Positions 1 through 6,782 of a stretch of 15,877 nucleotides of DNA are shown piece after piece. Within the stretch, counting starts at the first letter, position 1. Each line of letters opens with the position of its first letter. The position numbers and the translations under genes were made by a program. The notes below the pieces were generated by a model. The model did not search any database, was not told the origin of the DNA, and worked only from the letters and a program-made list of their open reading frames with translations. The stretch comes from an uncultured Sphingopyxis sp. (GTDB lineage Bacteria > Pseudomonadota > Alphaproteobacteria > Sphingomonadales > Sphingomonadaceae): NCBI GenBank assembly GCA_937957805.1, contig CALFXW010000024.1, forward strand, positions 1 to 15,877, written 5' to 3'.

Positions 1-1
1 C

Positions 2-313
2 GATATTGAACGCACCCAATTAGTGCCCAAGCCGCAGCAGCCCGCTTATGCCATATTGGCCGGCACAATCGCCGGTTTCGATGCCGCCCGTTCGCTGTTT
101 GCCGATGATATGAGCCGCAATCTGGCCCCCGCGCACGCCATGGGGATGCAGACTTTGTGGATCGACAATGGGTCGGAAGCCGGGTCGCGCGACCATGACC
201 ACACCCATGTCAGCCACCATATCAACGCCTGCGGTGCCACACATATTGACGCGCTGGCCGACTGGCTTATGCGCGCGGGAAATTCAGCGAAGGAAAGCCG
301 CCATGGCGCATGA
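2..313 (+). CDS. Pyrimidine 5'-nucleotidase, HAD family (C-terminal part, 5' end outside window)
   Basis: The reading frame is open from the window edge, so only the last 103 residues are present. They carry the C-terminal half of a HAD-superfamily subfamily IA phosphatase. Motif III is the lysine in LVPKP near the fragment start, and motif IV is the acidic pair in FADDMSRNLAPA, followed by GMQTLWIDNG. This spacing and wording matches the SDT1/pyrimidine 5'-nucleotidase branch, which dephosphorylates pyrimidine nucleotides in the cytoplasm; the substrate is inferred from family resemblance. The motif II and nucleophile-Asp regions lie upstream of the window. The stop codon lies inside the start of dapD (11-base overlap), so the two are probably co-transcribed. 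The His/Asp-rich tail (RDHDHTHVSHHINA) is unusual but in frame. Confidence 0.85.
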   Translation, partial: DIERTQLVPKPQQPAYAILAGTIAGFDAARSLFADDMSRNLAPAHAMGMQTLWIDNGSEAGSRDHDHTHVSHHINACGATHIDALADWLMRAGNSAKESRHGA

Positions 314-1148
314 AGATCTGATATCCATAATCGATGCCGCGTGGGAAACGCGTGGCGAATTAACCAGCGGCACAAGCGGCGCGGTGCGCGACGCGGTAAC
401 AGCCGCGCTCGATGCGCTCGACAATGGCGCCGCGCGGGTGGCAGAAGCGGACGGCGCGGGCGGCTGGCGGGTCAACCAATGGCTTAAAAAGGCGGTTCTC
501 TTGTCCTTTCGGTTGAACGATAATCGCATCATGGCGGGGCCGGGCGGCAGCAATTGGTGGGACAAGGTGCCATCCAAATTCGCCAATTGGGGTGAAGATG
601 CTTTTCGCGCCGCCGCTTTTCGTGCCGTGCCCGGCGCGATTGTCCGCCATGGGGCGTTCATCGACCGCGACGTGGTTTTAATGCCCAGTTTCGTCAACAT
701 CGGCGCGCGGGTCGGCGCAGGCACGATGGTCGATACTTGGGCGACGGTGGGCAGTTGCGCGCAAATCGGCGCCAATGTCCATCTGTCGGGCGGGGTCGGG
801 ATTGGCGGCGTGCTCGAACCCTTGCAGGCAGGCCCGGTGGTGATTGAGGATGATTGCTTCATCGGCGCGCGCAGCGAAGTGGTCGAAGGGGTGCGGGTGC
901 GCCAGGGCGCGGTGCTGGCGATGGGGGTTTTTCTGTCGTCCACCACCAAGATTATCGACCGCGCAAGCGGGGAGGTTTTCGTCGGTGAAGTGCCCCCCTA
1001 TGCCGTTGTCGTGCCCGGCGCTTTGCCCGGCAAGCCGCTGCCCGACGGGTCGCCGGGGCCGAGCCTTGGCTGCGCGGTCATCGTCAAACGCGTCGATGCG
1101 CAAACCCGCGCCAAAACCGCGATCAATGAATTATTGCGCGAGGGCTAG
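303..1148 (+). CDS. dapD: 2,3,4,5-tetrahydropyridine-2,6-dicarboxylate N-succinyltransferase
   Basis: DapD transfers succinyl from succinyl-CoA to tetrahydrodipicolinate in the succinylase branch of the diaminopimelate/lysine pathway; it is cytoplasmic and trimeric. The 281-residue product is the usual family length. The N-terminal helical part (about 1-100) includes WRVNQWLKKAVLLSFRLNDN. A left-handed beta-helix (about 110-225) of hexapeptide repeats follows, with the characteristic GTMVDTWATVGSCAQIG, LSGGVGIGGVLEP and IEDDCFIGARSEVVEG blocks. The frame is open further upstream, but ATG 303 is chosen because AAGGAA stands 8 nt before it and MAHEDL fits the family N-terminus. It overlaps the preceding nucleotidase by 11 bases, suggesting translational coupling. 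Confidence 0.97.
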   Translation: MAHEDLISIIDAAWETRGELTSGTSGAVRDAVTAALDALDNGAARVAEADGAGGWRVNQWLKKAVLLSFRLNDNRIMAGPGGSNWWDKVPSKFANWGEDAFRAAAFRAVPGAIVRHGAFIDRDVVLMPSFVNIGARVGAGTMVDTWATVGSCAQIGANVHLSGGVGIGGVLEPLQAGPVVIEDDCFIGARSEVVEGVRVRQGAVLAMGVFLSSTTKIIDRASGEVFVGEVPPYAVVVPGALPGKPLPDGSPGPSLGCAVIVKRVDAQTRAKTAINELLREG

Positions 1149-1224
1149 GCGCGGATAGGGCGGGAACGGCGTAAATCCTGCCCCCGTTGGTGGAGGGGGT
1201 TGTTCGGGTTCGCGCAAGCCAGCG

Positions 1225-1338
1225 TTGTGCCCCTGCGACAGCAGGAGGAGTCTTACCTGTGCTCAGGCGTATGCAGGAGCCTAGCCGCGCCATGGCAGGA
1301 TGTTTCGCCACTAGGCCCCTGCTTTCGCAGGGGCACAA
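1225..1338. repeat. Inverted repeat, 21-bp arms
   Basis: The left arm at 1225-1245 (core GTGCCCCTGCGACAGCAGG) is the reverse complement of the right arm at 1318-1338 (core CCTGCTTTCGCAGGGGCAC) with one mismatch. The arms are about 72 bases apart. The intervening DNA shows no open gene. It looks like two oppositely oriented copies of one dispersed unit, or the ends of a decayed small element; target-site duplications were not recognised. Confidence 0.75.
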
Positions 1339-1346
1339 GATTCACC

Positions 1347-1376
1347 CGTGTCTCGACTTCGCTCGACACGAACGGA
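1347..1376. repeat. REP-like hairpin unit
   Basis: CGTGTC (1347-1352) pairs with GACACG (1365-1370) around a 12-base TCGACTTCGCTC interior, followed by AACGGA. The wording (CTCGACTTCGCTCGACACGAACGG) resembles, from memory, a dispersed intergenic repeat of sphingomonads. Family assignment is not verified. Confidence 0.5.
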
Positions 1377-1408
1377 GGGAGAATTGCACCCCGCTCCGTT
1401 CGTATCGC

Positions 1409-1440
1409 CCGTTCGTATCGAGCTGTCGAGATAGGAACGG
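1409..1440. repeat. Imperfect hairpin with CCGTTC/GAACGG ends
   Basis: CCGTTCGTATCGA (1409-1421) is nearly complementary to TCGAGATAGGAACGG (1426-1440), with small bulges. It shares the AACGG edge with the unit at 1347-1376 and may be a second, opposed copy of the same repeat type. Confidence 0.5.
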
Positions 1441-1455
1441 GTGTAGGGATACATG

Positions 1456-1475
1456 TTCCAGCGCATGCGCCGGAA
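1456..1475. repeat. 20-bp near-perfect palindrome around GCGCATGCGC
   Basis: TTCC-A-GCGCATGCGC-C-GGAA is symmetrical except for one A/C position on either side of the core. The following AATGACGATGG is typical of the downstream edge of dispersed alphaproteobacterial repeat units (recollection, not checked). Confidence 0.55.
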
Positions 1476-1504
1476 TGACGATGGGGGTTGAATGTTATAG
1501 CCGC

Positions 1505-1524
1505 CCAACAACTACACTTGTTGG
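1505..1524 (+). promoter_or_regulatory. 7-bp perfect inverted repeat just upstream of the receptor gene
   Basis: CCAACAA (1505-1511) and TTGTTGG (1518-1524) are exact reverse complements separated by 6 bases, ending 9 bases before ATG 1534. It could be an operator half-site pair or a leader hairpin controlling the receptor. No regulator-specific consensus (for example Fur) is recognisable. Confidence 0.4.
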
Positions 1525-1533
1525 CAATATCCA

Positions 1534-3663
1534 ATGCTTTATAGCGACGAAATGCTCCCCCGCCGAAAAACAACCCATATTCGTCAAATGCCTGCCGTTT
1601 CGCTGGTATTATTGGCATTATTGCAGCCCGCTATGCTTTATGCGCAGAGCAATGATGCTGCCAGCAGCAATGCAGCCGCCAGCGCAACCGAAACCTACCC
1701 CCCCGAATATTTTGCGCGTTTTTCACCGCGCAGCGCGCTCGACATGGTCAATCAGGTGCCCGATTTCCGGCTGGCCGAAACCAGTGAGGATCGCGGTTTG
1801 GGGGAGGCGAGCCAGAATATCCTCATCAACGGGCAGCGGATTACCGGCAAGACCAATGATGCGCAAAGCGCGCTGCGCCAGATTGCGGCGAGCGCGGTGG
1901 TGCGTATCGAGGTGCTCGACGGCGCGCAGATCGGCATTTCGGGGCTGACCGGCCGGGTGGTCAATGTCATCGTCCGGCAAAATCAGGTGCGCGTCCAATA
2001 TAGGTGGGAGGGGCAGAACCGCCGCAACATCGAAGACCAGATTACCAACGCGCGCATTTCGGCAAGCGGGCGGCTGGGCGCGACCGACTTTACGCTCAGC
2101 CTCGCCAATGATGCGGGTGCGCGGCGCGGCGGGCAGGGGCCGGAACTGGTGCGCGATGCGCTGGGCAATTTGCTGATCGACCGTTTTCAGCTCGACGAAT
2201 TTCACATGGATAATCCGACGCTCAGCACCACCATCCACCGCGAATGGGGCAATGGCACCATCCTCAACCTCAACCTGTCGGGGAACAGCGAATATTCGAC
2301 CATCCACCAGACCGGGCTTGCCAATATCATCGCGCGCAACGTGCTGCGCGACGAATTGTTCGAACGGCGATACCGCGAACAGGGGGTTGAGGGCGGCGGC
2401 GACGTTGAATTTGATCTGGGCGGCGGACGGCTGAAAATCGCCGGGCTGCAAAGCTATGACCACACCAATATCGGCACCGCGACCCGCTTTACCGAGCGCG
2501 CCACCGGCAACCCGGCCACCGGCAACCGTTTCAACCCCGTGTATGATGAGGGTGAATCGGTGCTGCGCGCCGAATATGGCTGGGGGTCGGGCACATGGAC
2601 GGCAAGCGTGGAGGGCGCGTATAATTTCCTGCGCACCAGCGCCGACTTTTCGGTGCTCGACGCCAGCGGCAATTTCATCAGCCAGCCGGTCAGCGGCACC
2701 GATTTTTATGTCGATGAATGGCGCGGCGAGGCGCTGGTCACCCGCAATTTGTCGCTCGCCAGCAACCTTAGCGCGCAATTGACGCTCGGCGGCGAATATA
2801 GCGCCATTCGCGCCACCAATTTTGCCCCCGCAGGGGCGGGGTCCACAACGGTCGTGCGCGAATATTTCCGGCCCAAGGGTGCTTTGTCGCTGACATGGAA
2901 TGCCAGCCCGCGCATCCGCATCAATGCCGCGATCAGGCGGCGGGTCGGGCAATTGGCGCTCGATGATTTCAGCGCCGGGGTTGACCTGATGAACGGCACC
3001 GGCACTGCCGCCAATGCCAATCTGGTGCCCGAACAAAGCTGGCGGGTGGAAGGGCAGGTCGCACGCACGCTCGGCCCGGCGGGGTCGATCAGCATCGGCG
3101 GATACCATGAATGGATCAGCGATATTGTCGACCAGATCCCGGTCAGCCCGACCGAGGAAGCGGTGGGCAATTTGCCGCGCGCGCGGCGTTATGGCCTTAC
3201 CGTCCGGGGGACATTATTGCTCGACAGTCTGGGTTGGCGCGGCGCGCGGATTGACCTGCGCGGCAGTTTCAACCGTTCGCGCGTCCCCGACCCGGTCACC
3301 GGCAATGTCCGGCGGATCAGCGATGACCCGATCAGGGATTGGGCGCTGGATTTCCGTGATGACATCCCCGGCACGGCGATAGCTTTTGGCGGGCAGATTA
3401 CCGAATTGATTCGCGGGCCCACCTTTCGGCTCGACCAGTTTTTCCGATCCCAATTGGCGCGACCGGTGACCACCATCTATGTCGAGCATAAGGATGTGAT
3501 GGGGCTGAGCGTGCGGCTGTCGCTGCGCAATCTGGTCAACACCTATGACGACATCCGCCGCGATGTGTCGGTCGACCGGCGCGACGGACCACTGGCCTTT
3601 TCCGAACGGCAGGTGCGCAATATTTACCTGATCGGCATTTTGACGATTTCGGGCAGTTTTTAA
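1534..3663 (+). CDS. TonB-dependent receptor plug-domain outer membrane protein
   Basis: The 709-residue product is a probable outer-membrane beta-barrel receptor. A basic n-region (MLPRRKTTHIRQ) precedes a hydrophobic core (AVSLVLLALLQPAML) and a YAQ-S cleavage site near residue 38. The plug domain lies at about 65-150 (ALDMVNQVPDFRL, NILINGQRITGK, IAASAVVRIEVLDGA). The rest is alternating amphipathic strands rich in aromatic residues, and the chain ends in Phe (LIGILTISGSF), as expected for BAM-dependent insertion. No carboxypeptidase-like regulatory domain or obvious TonB box was seen, and it is short for a siderophore receptor. The ligand is unknown. The start is uncertain: ATG 1534, 1552 and 1588 all lack a good Shine-Dalgarno; 1552 would give a cleaner signal peptide. 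The gene stands alone between repeat-rich spacers. Confidence 0.85.
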   Translation: MLYSDEMLPRRKTTHIRQMPAVSLVLLALLQPAMLYAQSNDAASSNAAASATETYPPEYFARFSPRSALDMVNQVPDFRLAETSEDRGLGEASQNILINGQRITGKTNDAQSALRQIAASAVVRIEVLDGAQIGISGLTGRVVNVIVRQNQVRVQYRWEGQNRRNIEDQITNARISASGRLGATDFTLSLANDAGARRGGQGPELVRDALGNLLIDRFQLDEFHMDNPTLSTTIHREWGNGTILNLNLSGNSEYSTIHQTGLANIIARNVLRDELFERRYREQGVEGGGDVEFDLGGGRLKIAGLQSYDHTNIGTATRFTERATGNPATGNRFNPVYDEGESVLRAEYGWGSGTWTASVEGAYNFLRTSADFSVLDASGNFISQPVSGTDFYVDEWRGEALVTRNLSLASNLSAQLTLGGEYSAIRATNFAPAGAGSTTVVREYFRPKGALSLTWNASPRIRINAAIRRRVGQLALDDFSAGVDLMNGTGTAANANLVPEQSWRVEGQVARTLGPAGSISIGGYHEWISDIVDQIPVSPTEEAVGNLPRARRYGLTVRGTLLLDSLGWRGARIDLRGSFNRSRVPDPVTGNVRRISDDPIRDWALDFRDDIPGTAIAFGGQITELIRGPTFRLDQFFRSQLARPVTTIYVEHKDVMGLSVRLSLRNLVNTYDDIRRDVSVDRRDGPLAFSERQVRNIYLIGILTISGSF

Positions 3664-3672
3664 CGTTTTTAA

Positions 3673-3698
3673 CGAAATTCGCTGACGTGCGAATTTCG
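3673..3698. terminator. Perfect 10-bp hairpin after the receptor stop codon
   Basis: CGAAATTCGC (3673-3682) and GCGAATTTCG (3689-3698) are exact reverse complements with a 6-base loop, starting 9 bases after the receptor stop. There is no following T-tract, so it is not a canonical intrinsic terminator. It may stabilise the 3' end or be part of the composite repeat that follows. Confidence 0.55.
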
Positions 3699-3733
3699 GG
3701 TGCTGCACCAGCCCACTCCCCGCCTGACGAACC

Positions 3734-3760
3734 ATGAAAATGTCTGGGAGACATTTTCAT
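3734..3760. repeat. Perfect 12-bp hairpin with GGG loop
   Basis: ATGAAAATGTCT (3734-3745) and AGACATTTTCAT (3749-3760) are exact reverse complements separated by only three bases. It is the longest uninterrupted stem in the 3664-3859 spacer and is inside the outer inverted repeat. Confidence 0.8.
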
Positions 3761-3768
3761 CGGAGGGC

Positions 3769-3803
3769 CGACCACCCACGGGATCGTATCTTATGGGTGG
3801 TCG
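3769..3803. repeat. Perfect 10-bp hairpin, 15-base loop
   Basis: CGACCACCCA (3769-3778) and TGGGTGGTCG (3794-3803) are exact reverse complements. The unit lies within the outer inverted repeat, directly after the 12-bp hairpin. Confidence 0.75.
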
Positions 3804-3829
3804 GGTGGGGGAGTGGGCCGGAGCCGCGC

Positions 3830-3853
3830 GATCCGAAACATTTGTTTCGGATC
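3830..3853. terminator. Perfect 10-bp hairpin just beyond the gpmA stop
   Basis: GATCCGAAAC (3830-3839) and GTTTCGGATC (3844-3853) are exact reverse complements around an ATTT loop. It begins 6 bases past the gpmA stop (gpmA is on the minus strand) and mirrors the hairpin at 3673-3698 behind the convergent receptor gene. No U-tract follows on either strand, so a Rho-independent role is unproven. Confidence 0.55.
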
Positions 3854-3859
3854 AGACAA

Positions 3860-4546
3860 TCAACGCTCCGACAGATAATAGCGATCGATGCTGCGCAAAT
3901 CACCATCGAGGTCATAGACAATCGGCTGGCCGGTCGGGATTTCGAGGCTGGTGATCGCATCATCGGCGATCCCCGACAGATGTTTGACCAGCGCGCGCAG
4001 CGAATTGCCATGCGCCGAAATCAGCACCCGCGCGCCGCCGCGCAATTGGGGGGCGATGGCGCTTTCCCAATAAGGGAGCACGCGTTCGATCGTGTCTTTC
4101 AGGCTTTCGGTCGCGGGAACATCTATGCCTTGATAGCGCCGGTCGCCACTAAGGTCGAAGGGGCTGCCCCCCTCCATCGGCGGGGGCGGCACGTCGAAAC
4201 TGCGCCGCCAGATATGCACCTGCGCATCGCCATGACGCGCGGCGGTTTCAGTCTTGTCCAGCCCGGTCAGTCCGCCATAATGGCGTTCGTTGAGCCGCCA
4301 ATCCTTGGTCACCGGCAACCACAAACGCCCCATTTCTTCGAGTGCCAGATGGAGCGTCTTGATCGCACGGGTCTGGAGCGAGGTGAAACAGGCGTCAAAA
4401 TCCAGCCCCTTGTCGCGCATCAACCGCCCGGCGGCGCGCGCCTCCTCCGCCCCCTTTTCGGTCACATCAACGTCCCACCAGCCGGTAAAACGATTTTCCA
4501 GATTCCATTGCGACTGACCATGGCGGATGAGGACAAGCTGCGGCAA
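3860..4546 (-). CDS. gpmA: 2,3-bisphosphoglycerate-dependent phosphoglycerate mutase
   Basis: GpmA interconverts 3- and 2-phosphoglycerate in glycolysis and gluconeogenesis. The 228-residue product has the histidine-phosphatase fold. LIRHGQS places the phosphorylated His at 9, the Arg and ENRFTGWWD segment follow, RLNERHYGGL gives the catalytic Glu87, and SAHGNSLRAL gives the second His at 179. The length is normal for this family, and the insert rich in prolines (DVPPPPMEGG) is typical of dPGM. The start is TTG: no ATG or GTG lies near, MPQLVLIRHG matches the family, and GGAG stands 7 nt upstream inside the end of the preceding gene. It is the last gene of a minus-strand operon, 2 nt after the acetyltransferase stop. 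Confidence 0.96.
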   Translation of the reverse strand: MPQLVLIRHGQSQWNLENRFTGWWDVDVTEKGAEEARAAGRLMRDKGLDFDACFTSLQTRAIKTLHLALEEMGRLWLPVTKDWRLNERHYGGLTGLDKTETAARHGDAQVHIWRRSFDVPPPPMEGGSPFDLSGDRRYQGIDVPATESLKDTIERVLPYWESAIAPQLRGGARVLISAHGNSLRALVKHLSGIADDAITSLEIPTGQPIVYDLDGDLRSIDRYYLSER

Positions 4547-4548
4547 GA

Positions 4549-5004
4549 TTATAACTCCAAGGTCATGAAACGGCTAAACGGGTCGGCGACATAGTCGGCA
4601 AAGGGCGGGCCATAGGCAAAGCCAAAGCGCAAATAAAGCCCGTGCGCCGCGTCAAATGCGGGGCCGGACCCGGTTTCGAGGCTGAGGCGCGCCAGCCCCA
4701 TTTGACGTGCCTCGCCAATGATATGGCGGAGCATCCGCGCCGCCACCCCGCGCCGCAGATGCGCATCATGCGTGCGCATTGATTTTATTTCGCCCAATTG
4801 CGCGTCATGGATTTTGAGCGCGCCCATCCCCGCCAGTGCGTCACCATCCCAAATCGACCAGAAATGGACATCGGGCTGGCGCAACCCCGTCAGATCGAGG
4901 AAATGGCAGCTGCCCTTTGGCGAATTGCCCAGCATATGCGTCATATGCGCGCTGAGGAGGGCGCGGATTTCCGCCCCCTCCAGATCATCGCGGATGATGC
5001 GCAT
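4549..5004 (-). CDS. GNAT family N-acetyltransferase (YsnE-like)
   Basis: The 151-residue product is a single GNAT domain that would transfer acetyl from acetyl-CoA to an unknown small amine or amino acid. Visible landmarks are the strand GEIKSMRT, the acetyl-CoA pyrophosphate-binding loop LRRGVAARML (RRGVAA at 84-89, the R/Q-x-x-G-x-A motif) and the C-terminal LYLRFGF at 123-129. SLETGSGPAFDAAHGLY followed by PFADYVADPFSRFM resembles the YsnE branch. The frame opens one codon earlier with TTG, but ATG 5004 overlaps the TGA of the upstream carboxypeptidase (TGATG), a classic coupling arrangement. Its own stop lies 2 nt before gpmA, and its last codons supply gpmA's Shine-Dalgarno. Confidence 0.9.
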   Translation of the reverse strand: MRIIRDDLEGAEIRALLSAHMTHMLGNSPKGSCHFLDLTGLRQPDVHFWSIWDGDALAGMGALKIHDAQLGEIKSMRTHDAHLRRGVAARMLRHIIGEARQMGLARLSLETGSGPAFDAAHGLYLRFGFAYGPPFADYVADPFSRFMTLEL

Positions 5005-6140
5005 CAATTATCGATCAGATATTCGGCAAGCGTCTTGAGACAGGCACGGGCGAGCAATTTCGATCGGGCCGGGCTCCACCCCGTATCGGGGTCGGGCAGG
5101 TCGATATTATCCTTGAACGGCATTTCGAGCGTCATCGCCATCGCGCCAAATCGTTCGGCGAGCTGGTTGGTCGAAAGCGACAGATTGGCCTCCCCCGACG
5201 GGGTGAGCACATAGCCCAATTTCATCTGAAAATCGGGTGAGCGCGCGGCCAGCCGGTCGCGGAAAGCATAAAAGCGCGCGCCATGTTCGTCGGTCCACGA
5301 AGGTATCCCCTCATAACCCGCGACGAAATTGGCCGGAATCGCTTCATCACCATGGACATCGATGGCAATGTCCAGCCCGCTTTCATCCATCGCGTCAAGG
5401 ACGCACAGCACTTCGGGGCTGCGTTCCGCGCTCGGCGCATGCCATTCGCGGTTGAGGTTCACGCCCACAGCATTGGTGCGTAAATGGCCGCGCACGCTGC
5501 CGTCGGGGTTCATATTGGGCACGATGTGGAGCCGCGCATGGCGCAGCAACAGCTTTGTATGGGGGTCGGCGGTATCGGCGAGCATTTCGAGCGCCCCTTC
5601 CATCCACCATTCGGCCATCGATTCGCCCGGATGCTGGCGGGCATAGAGCCAGATTTGCGTCTGCCCCTCCCCCAGTTCCAGACAATCCATCGGCCGCCCG
5701 TCGAGTGTAAAGCCCAAAACCCGGTGTTCCACCCCGACAATGTCGGAAAAGGCAGCGACCATGTCCTGATGCCGTTCCCATGAAAATGGCGCGAAATAGG
5801 CGAACCACATCGGCCCTTCGGGCAAGGTTTGTTCGATGGTGAGCGTGCCGCCATCGACCTTTTCATCCCAGTGGGTCGCCTCTGTCGTATACCATTCTTC
5901 GCCGCGCGCGATGCTGCACCGCGCGGCATAGCCCGGCCAGCCGTCGGGAAAGCCCGCTTCGTTCAGCCCGGTAATGCGCAGCACCGCCTTTTCCCCCGCT
6001 GGCCCATCGACACGGAAATGGAACCATTGGAAAAAGTCGCTGTCCTGATCCTTGCGGATGGTCAGCGTGGCGTGGGTGCCGTCGATATGTTCGACGATGA
6101 TATTGCCCGAATCAAAGGCGCTGGAAATATACATGGTCAT
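5004..6140 (-). CDS. M14 family zinc carboxypeptidase (cytosolic carboxypeptidase-like)
   Basis: The 378-residue protein has an N-terminal beta-sandwich domain (about 1-125; FFQWFHFRV and MWFAYFAPFSWERH) of the type preceding the catalytic domain in cytosolic carboxypeptidases (M14_N), then an M14 catalytic domain. Zinc ligands are visible as H170 and E173 in ARQHPGES and H263 in DVHGDE. Substrate-binding residues appear in NMNPDG (209-214) and NLNREW (228-233), and the catalytic Glu339 is in MTLEMPF. No signal peptide is seen, so a cytoplasmic location is inferred. Eukaryotic relatives remove C-terminal glutamates from tubulin; the bacterial substrate is unknown. Its start overlaps the lipoprotein stop (ATGA) and its stop overlaps the GNAT start (TGATG). 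Confidence 0.92.
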   Translation of the reverse strand: MTMYISSAFDSGNIIVEHIDGTHATLTIRKDQDSDFFQWFHFRVDGPAGEKAVLRITGLNEAGFPDGWPGYAARCSIARGEEWYTTEATHWDEKVDGGTLTIEQTLPEGPMWFAYFAPFSWERHQDMVAAFSDIVGVEHRVLGFTLDGRPMDCLELGEGQTQIWLYARQHPGESMAEWWMEGALEMLADTADPHTKLLLRHARLHIVPNMNPDGSVRGHLRTNAVGVNLNREWHAPSAERSPEVLCVLDAMDESGLDIAIDVHGDEAIPANFVAGYEGIPSWTDEHGARFYAFRDRLAARSPDFQMKLGYVLTPSGEANLSLSTNQLAERFGAMAMTLEMPFKDNIDLPDPDTGWSPARSKLLARACLKTLAEYLIDN

Positions 6141-6760
6141 GGTATGCTGATCGTTTCCCCATTATTGCCCGGATAGGCAGAAAAAATGGCGCGAGCCAAT
6201 TTGTCGGCGACCAGCCCCACCTGTGCAGCAGGGCTGTTGCGGCGCGCCAGCGCCTCTGCCCGCGCTTCCCAGACGAGCGGCGCATCATCACCTGCACCCG
6301 CCGCGATGGTGACGCGCATGCGCGTTGCAATGCGGCTGCTATCCCCCGCCAACAGGCGCGACAAATCCAGCCCGACCCCAACGCCGACGCCTGAACGATA
6401 GCCACCGGTGCCGCCGCCAACCCCGACGCTGACCCCGCCGCCGCGATTATCCGCAGGCGCTTCGGTGCGCGCCACATCGACGCGCACGACATAATCGGGC
6501 GTCGTGCCCGCCGCCGCGCGGGCAAAGCCAAGTGTTTGCAATTCGCGCGCCACCGCGCCGGAAAAACTGGCGTCAAGCGTTGCTGCCGCACCCGGCGCGC
6601 CGTCAAAAATGGCAAAACTGCCCGGCGCATGCGGCGGGGCGATGCTGGCATTATGGAAACGGGTGACGCTGACCGGCGGCATCGGCGCCATACAGCCATT
6701 AAGGGTCGGCAACGCCAGCAGCATAGCCGCGACGGCCACAGGCTTTGCGCGCAAAATCAT
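6137..6760 (-). CDS. DUF4136-like lipoprotein
   Basis: The 207-residue product begins with a basic n-region (MILRAK), a hydrophobic stretch (VAVAAMLLALPTL) and a lipobox-like LNGC with Cys23 as the probable lipidation site. The Asn at -2 is atypical. The mature part resembles DUF4136 proteins: an early beta strand with SFAIFDG, LDASFSGAVARELQTLGF, a DYVVRVDVA strand, a Gly/Val-rich segment (GGGVSVGVGGGTGG, GVGVGVGLDL) and PLVWEARAEAL near the end. Its function is unknown; it is probably periplasm-facing and membrane-anchored. The frame continues upstream to 6895, but ATG 6760 has GGAGG 5 nt before it and gives the signal peptide. It is the first gene of the operon with the M14 peptidase, GNAT and gpmA. 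Confidence 0.8.
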   Translation of the reverse strand: MILRAKPVAVAAMLLALPTLNGCMAPMPPVSVTRFHNASIAPPHAPGSFAIFDGAPGAAATLDASFSGAVARELQTLGFARAAAGTTPDYVVRVDVARTEAPADNRGGGVSVGVGGGTGGYRSGVGVGVGLDLSRLLAGDSSRIATRMRVTIAAGAGDDAPLVWEARAEALARRNSPAAQVGLVADKLARAIFSAYPGNNGETISIP

Positions 6761-6782
6761 ATATGCCTCCGCCAATAAAGGG

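Larger units (their letters stand above)
1149..1533. other. Gene-free stretch of degenerate palindromic repeats
   Basis: No credible gene is seen on either strand in these 385 bases. The space holds several unrelated palindromic units placed end to end (listed separately at 1225-1338, 1347-1376, 1409-1440, 1456-1475 and 1505-1524). The composition resembles REP-like interspersed sequence of sphingomonad genomes. No T-tract terminator for dapD is apparent, and no convincing -35/-10 pair for the receptor gene could be assigned. Confidence 0.6.
3711..3818. repeat. Outer inverted repeat enclosing two hairpins
   Basis: GCCCACTCCCC (3711-3721) and GGGGAGTGGGC (3808-3818) are exact reverse complements, extendable by three more bases on each outer side with one mismatch. 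Between them lie the perfect hairpins at 3734-3760 and 3769-3803. Together they form a nested, cruciform-like unit of about 110 bases with no coding potential. Confidence 0.7.

Noticed and set aside
1225..1338. A complete MITE or insertion sequence bounded by the 21-bp inverted repeats
   Set aside because: The interior is too short for a transposase, and no flanking target duplication was seen; two opposed repeat units explain it equally well.
1723..3108. 461-codon open frame on the minus strand opposite the receptor gene
   Set aside because: It is fully antisense to a gene with a signal peptide, plug and barrel. Its translation is Ala/Arg/Gly-rich without domain features, as expected for antisense of GC-rich codons.
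3734..4594. 286-codon plus-strand frame across the hairpin cluster and gpmA
   Set aside because: It is antisense to gpmA, which has all catalytic residues, and it runs through the palindromic spacer.
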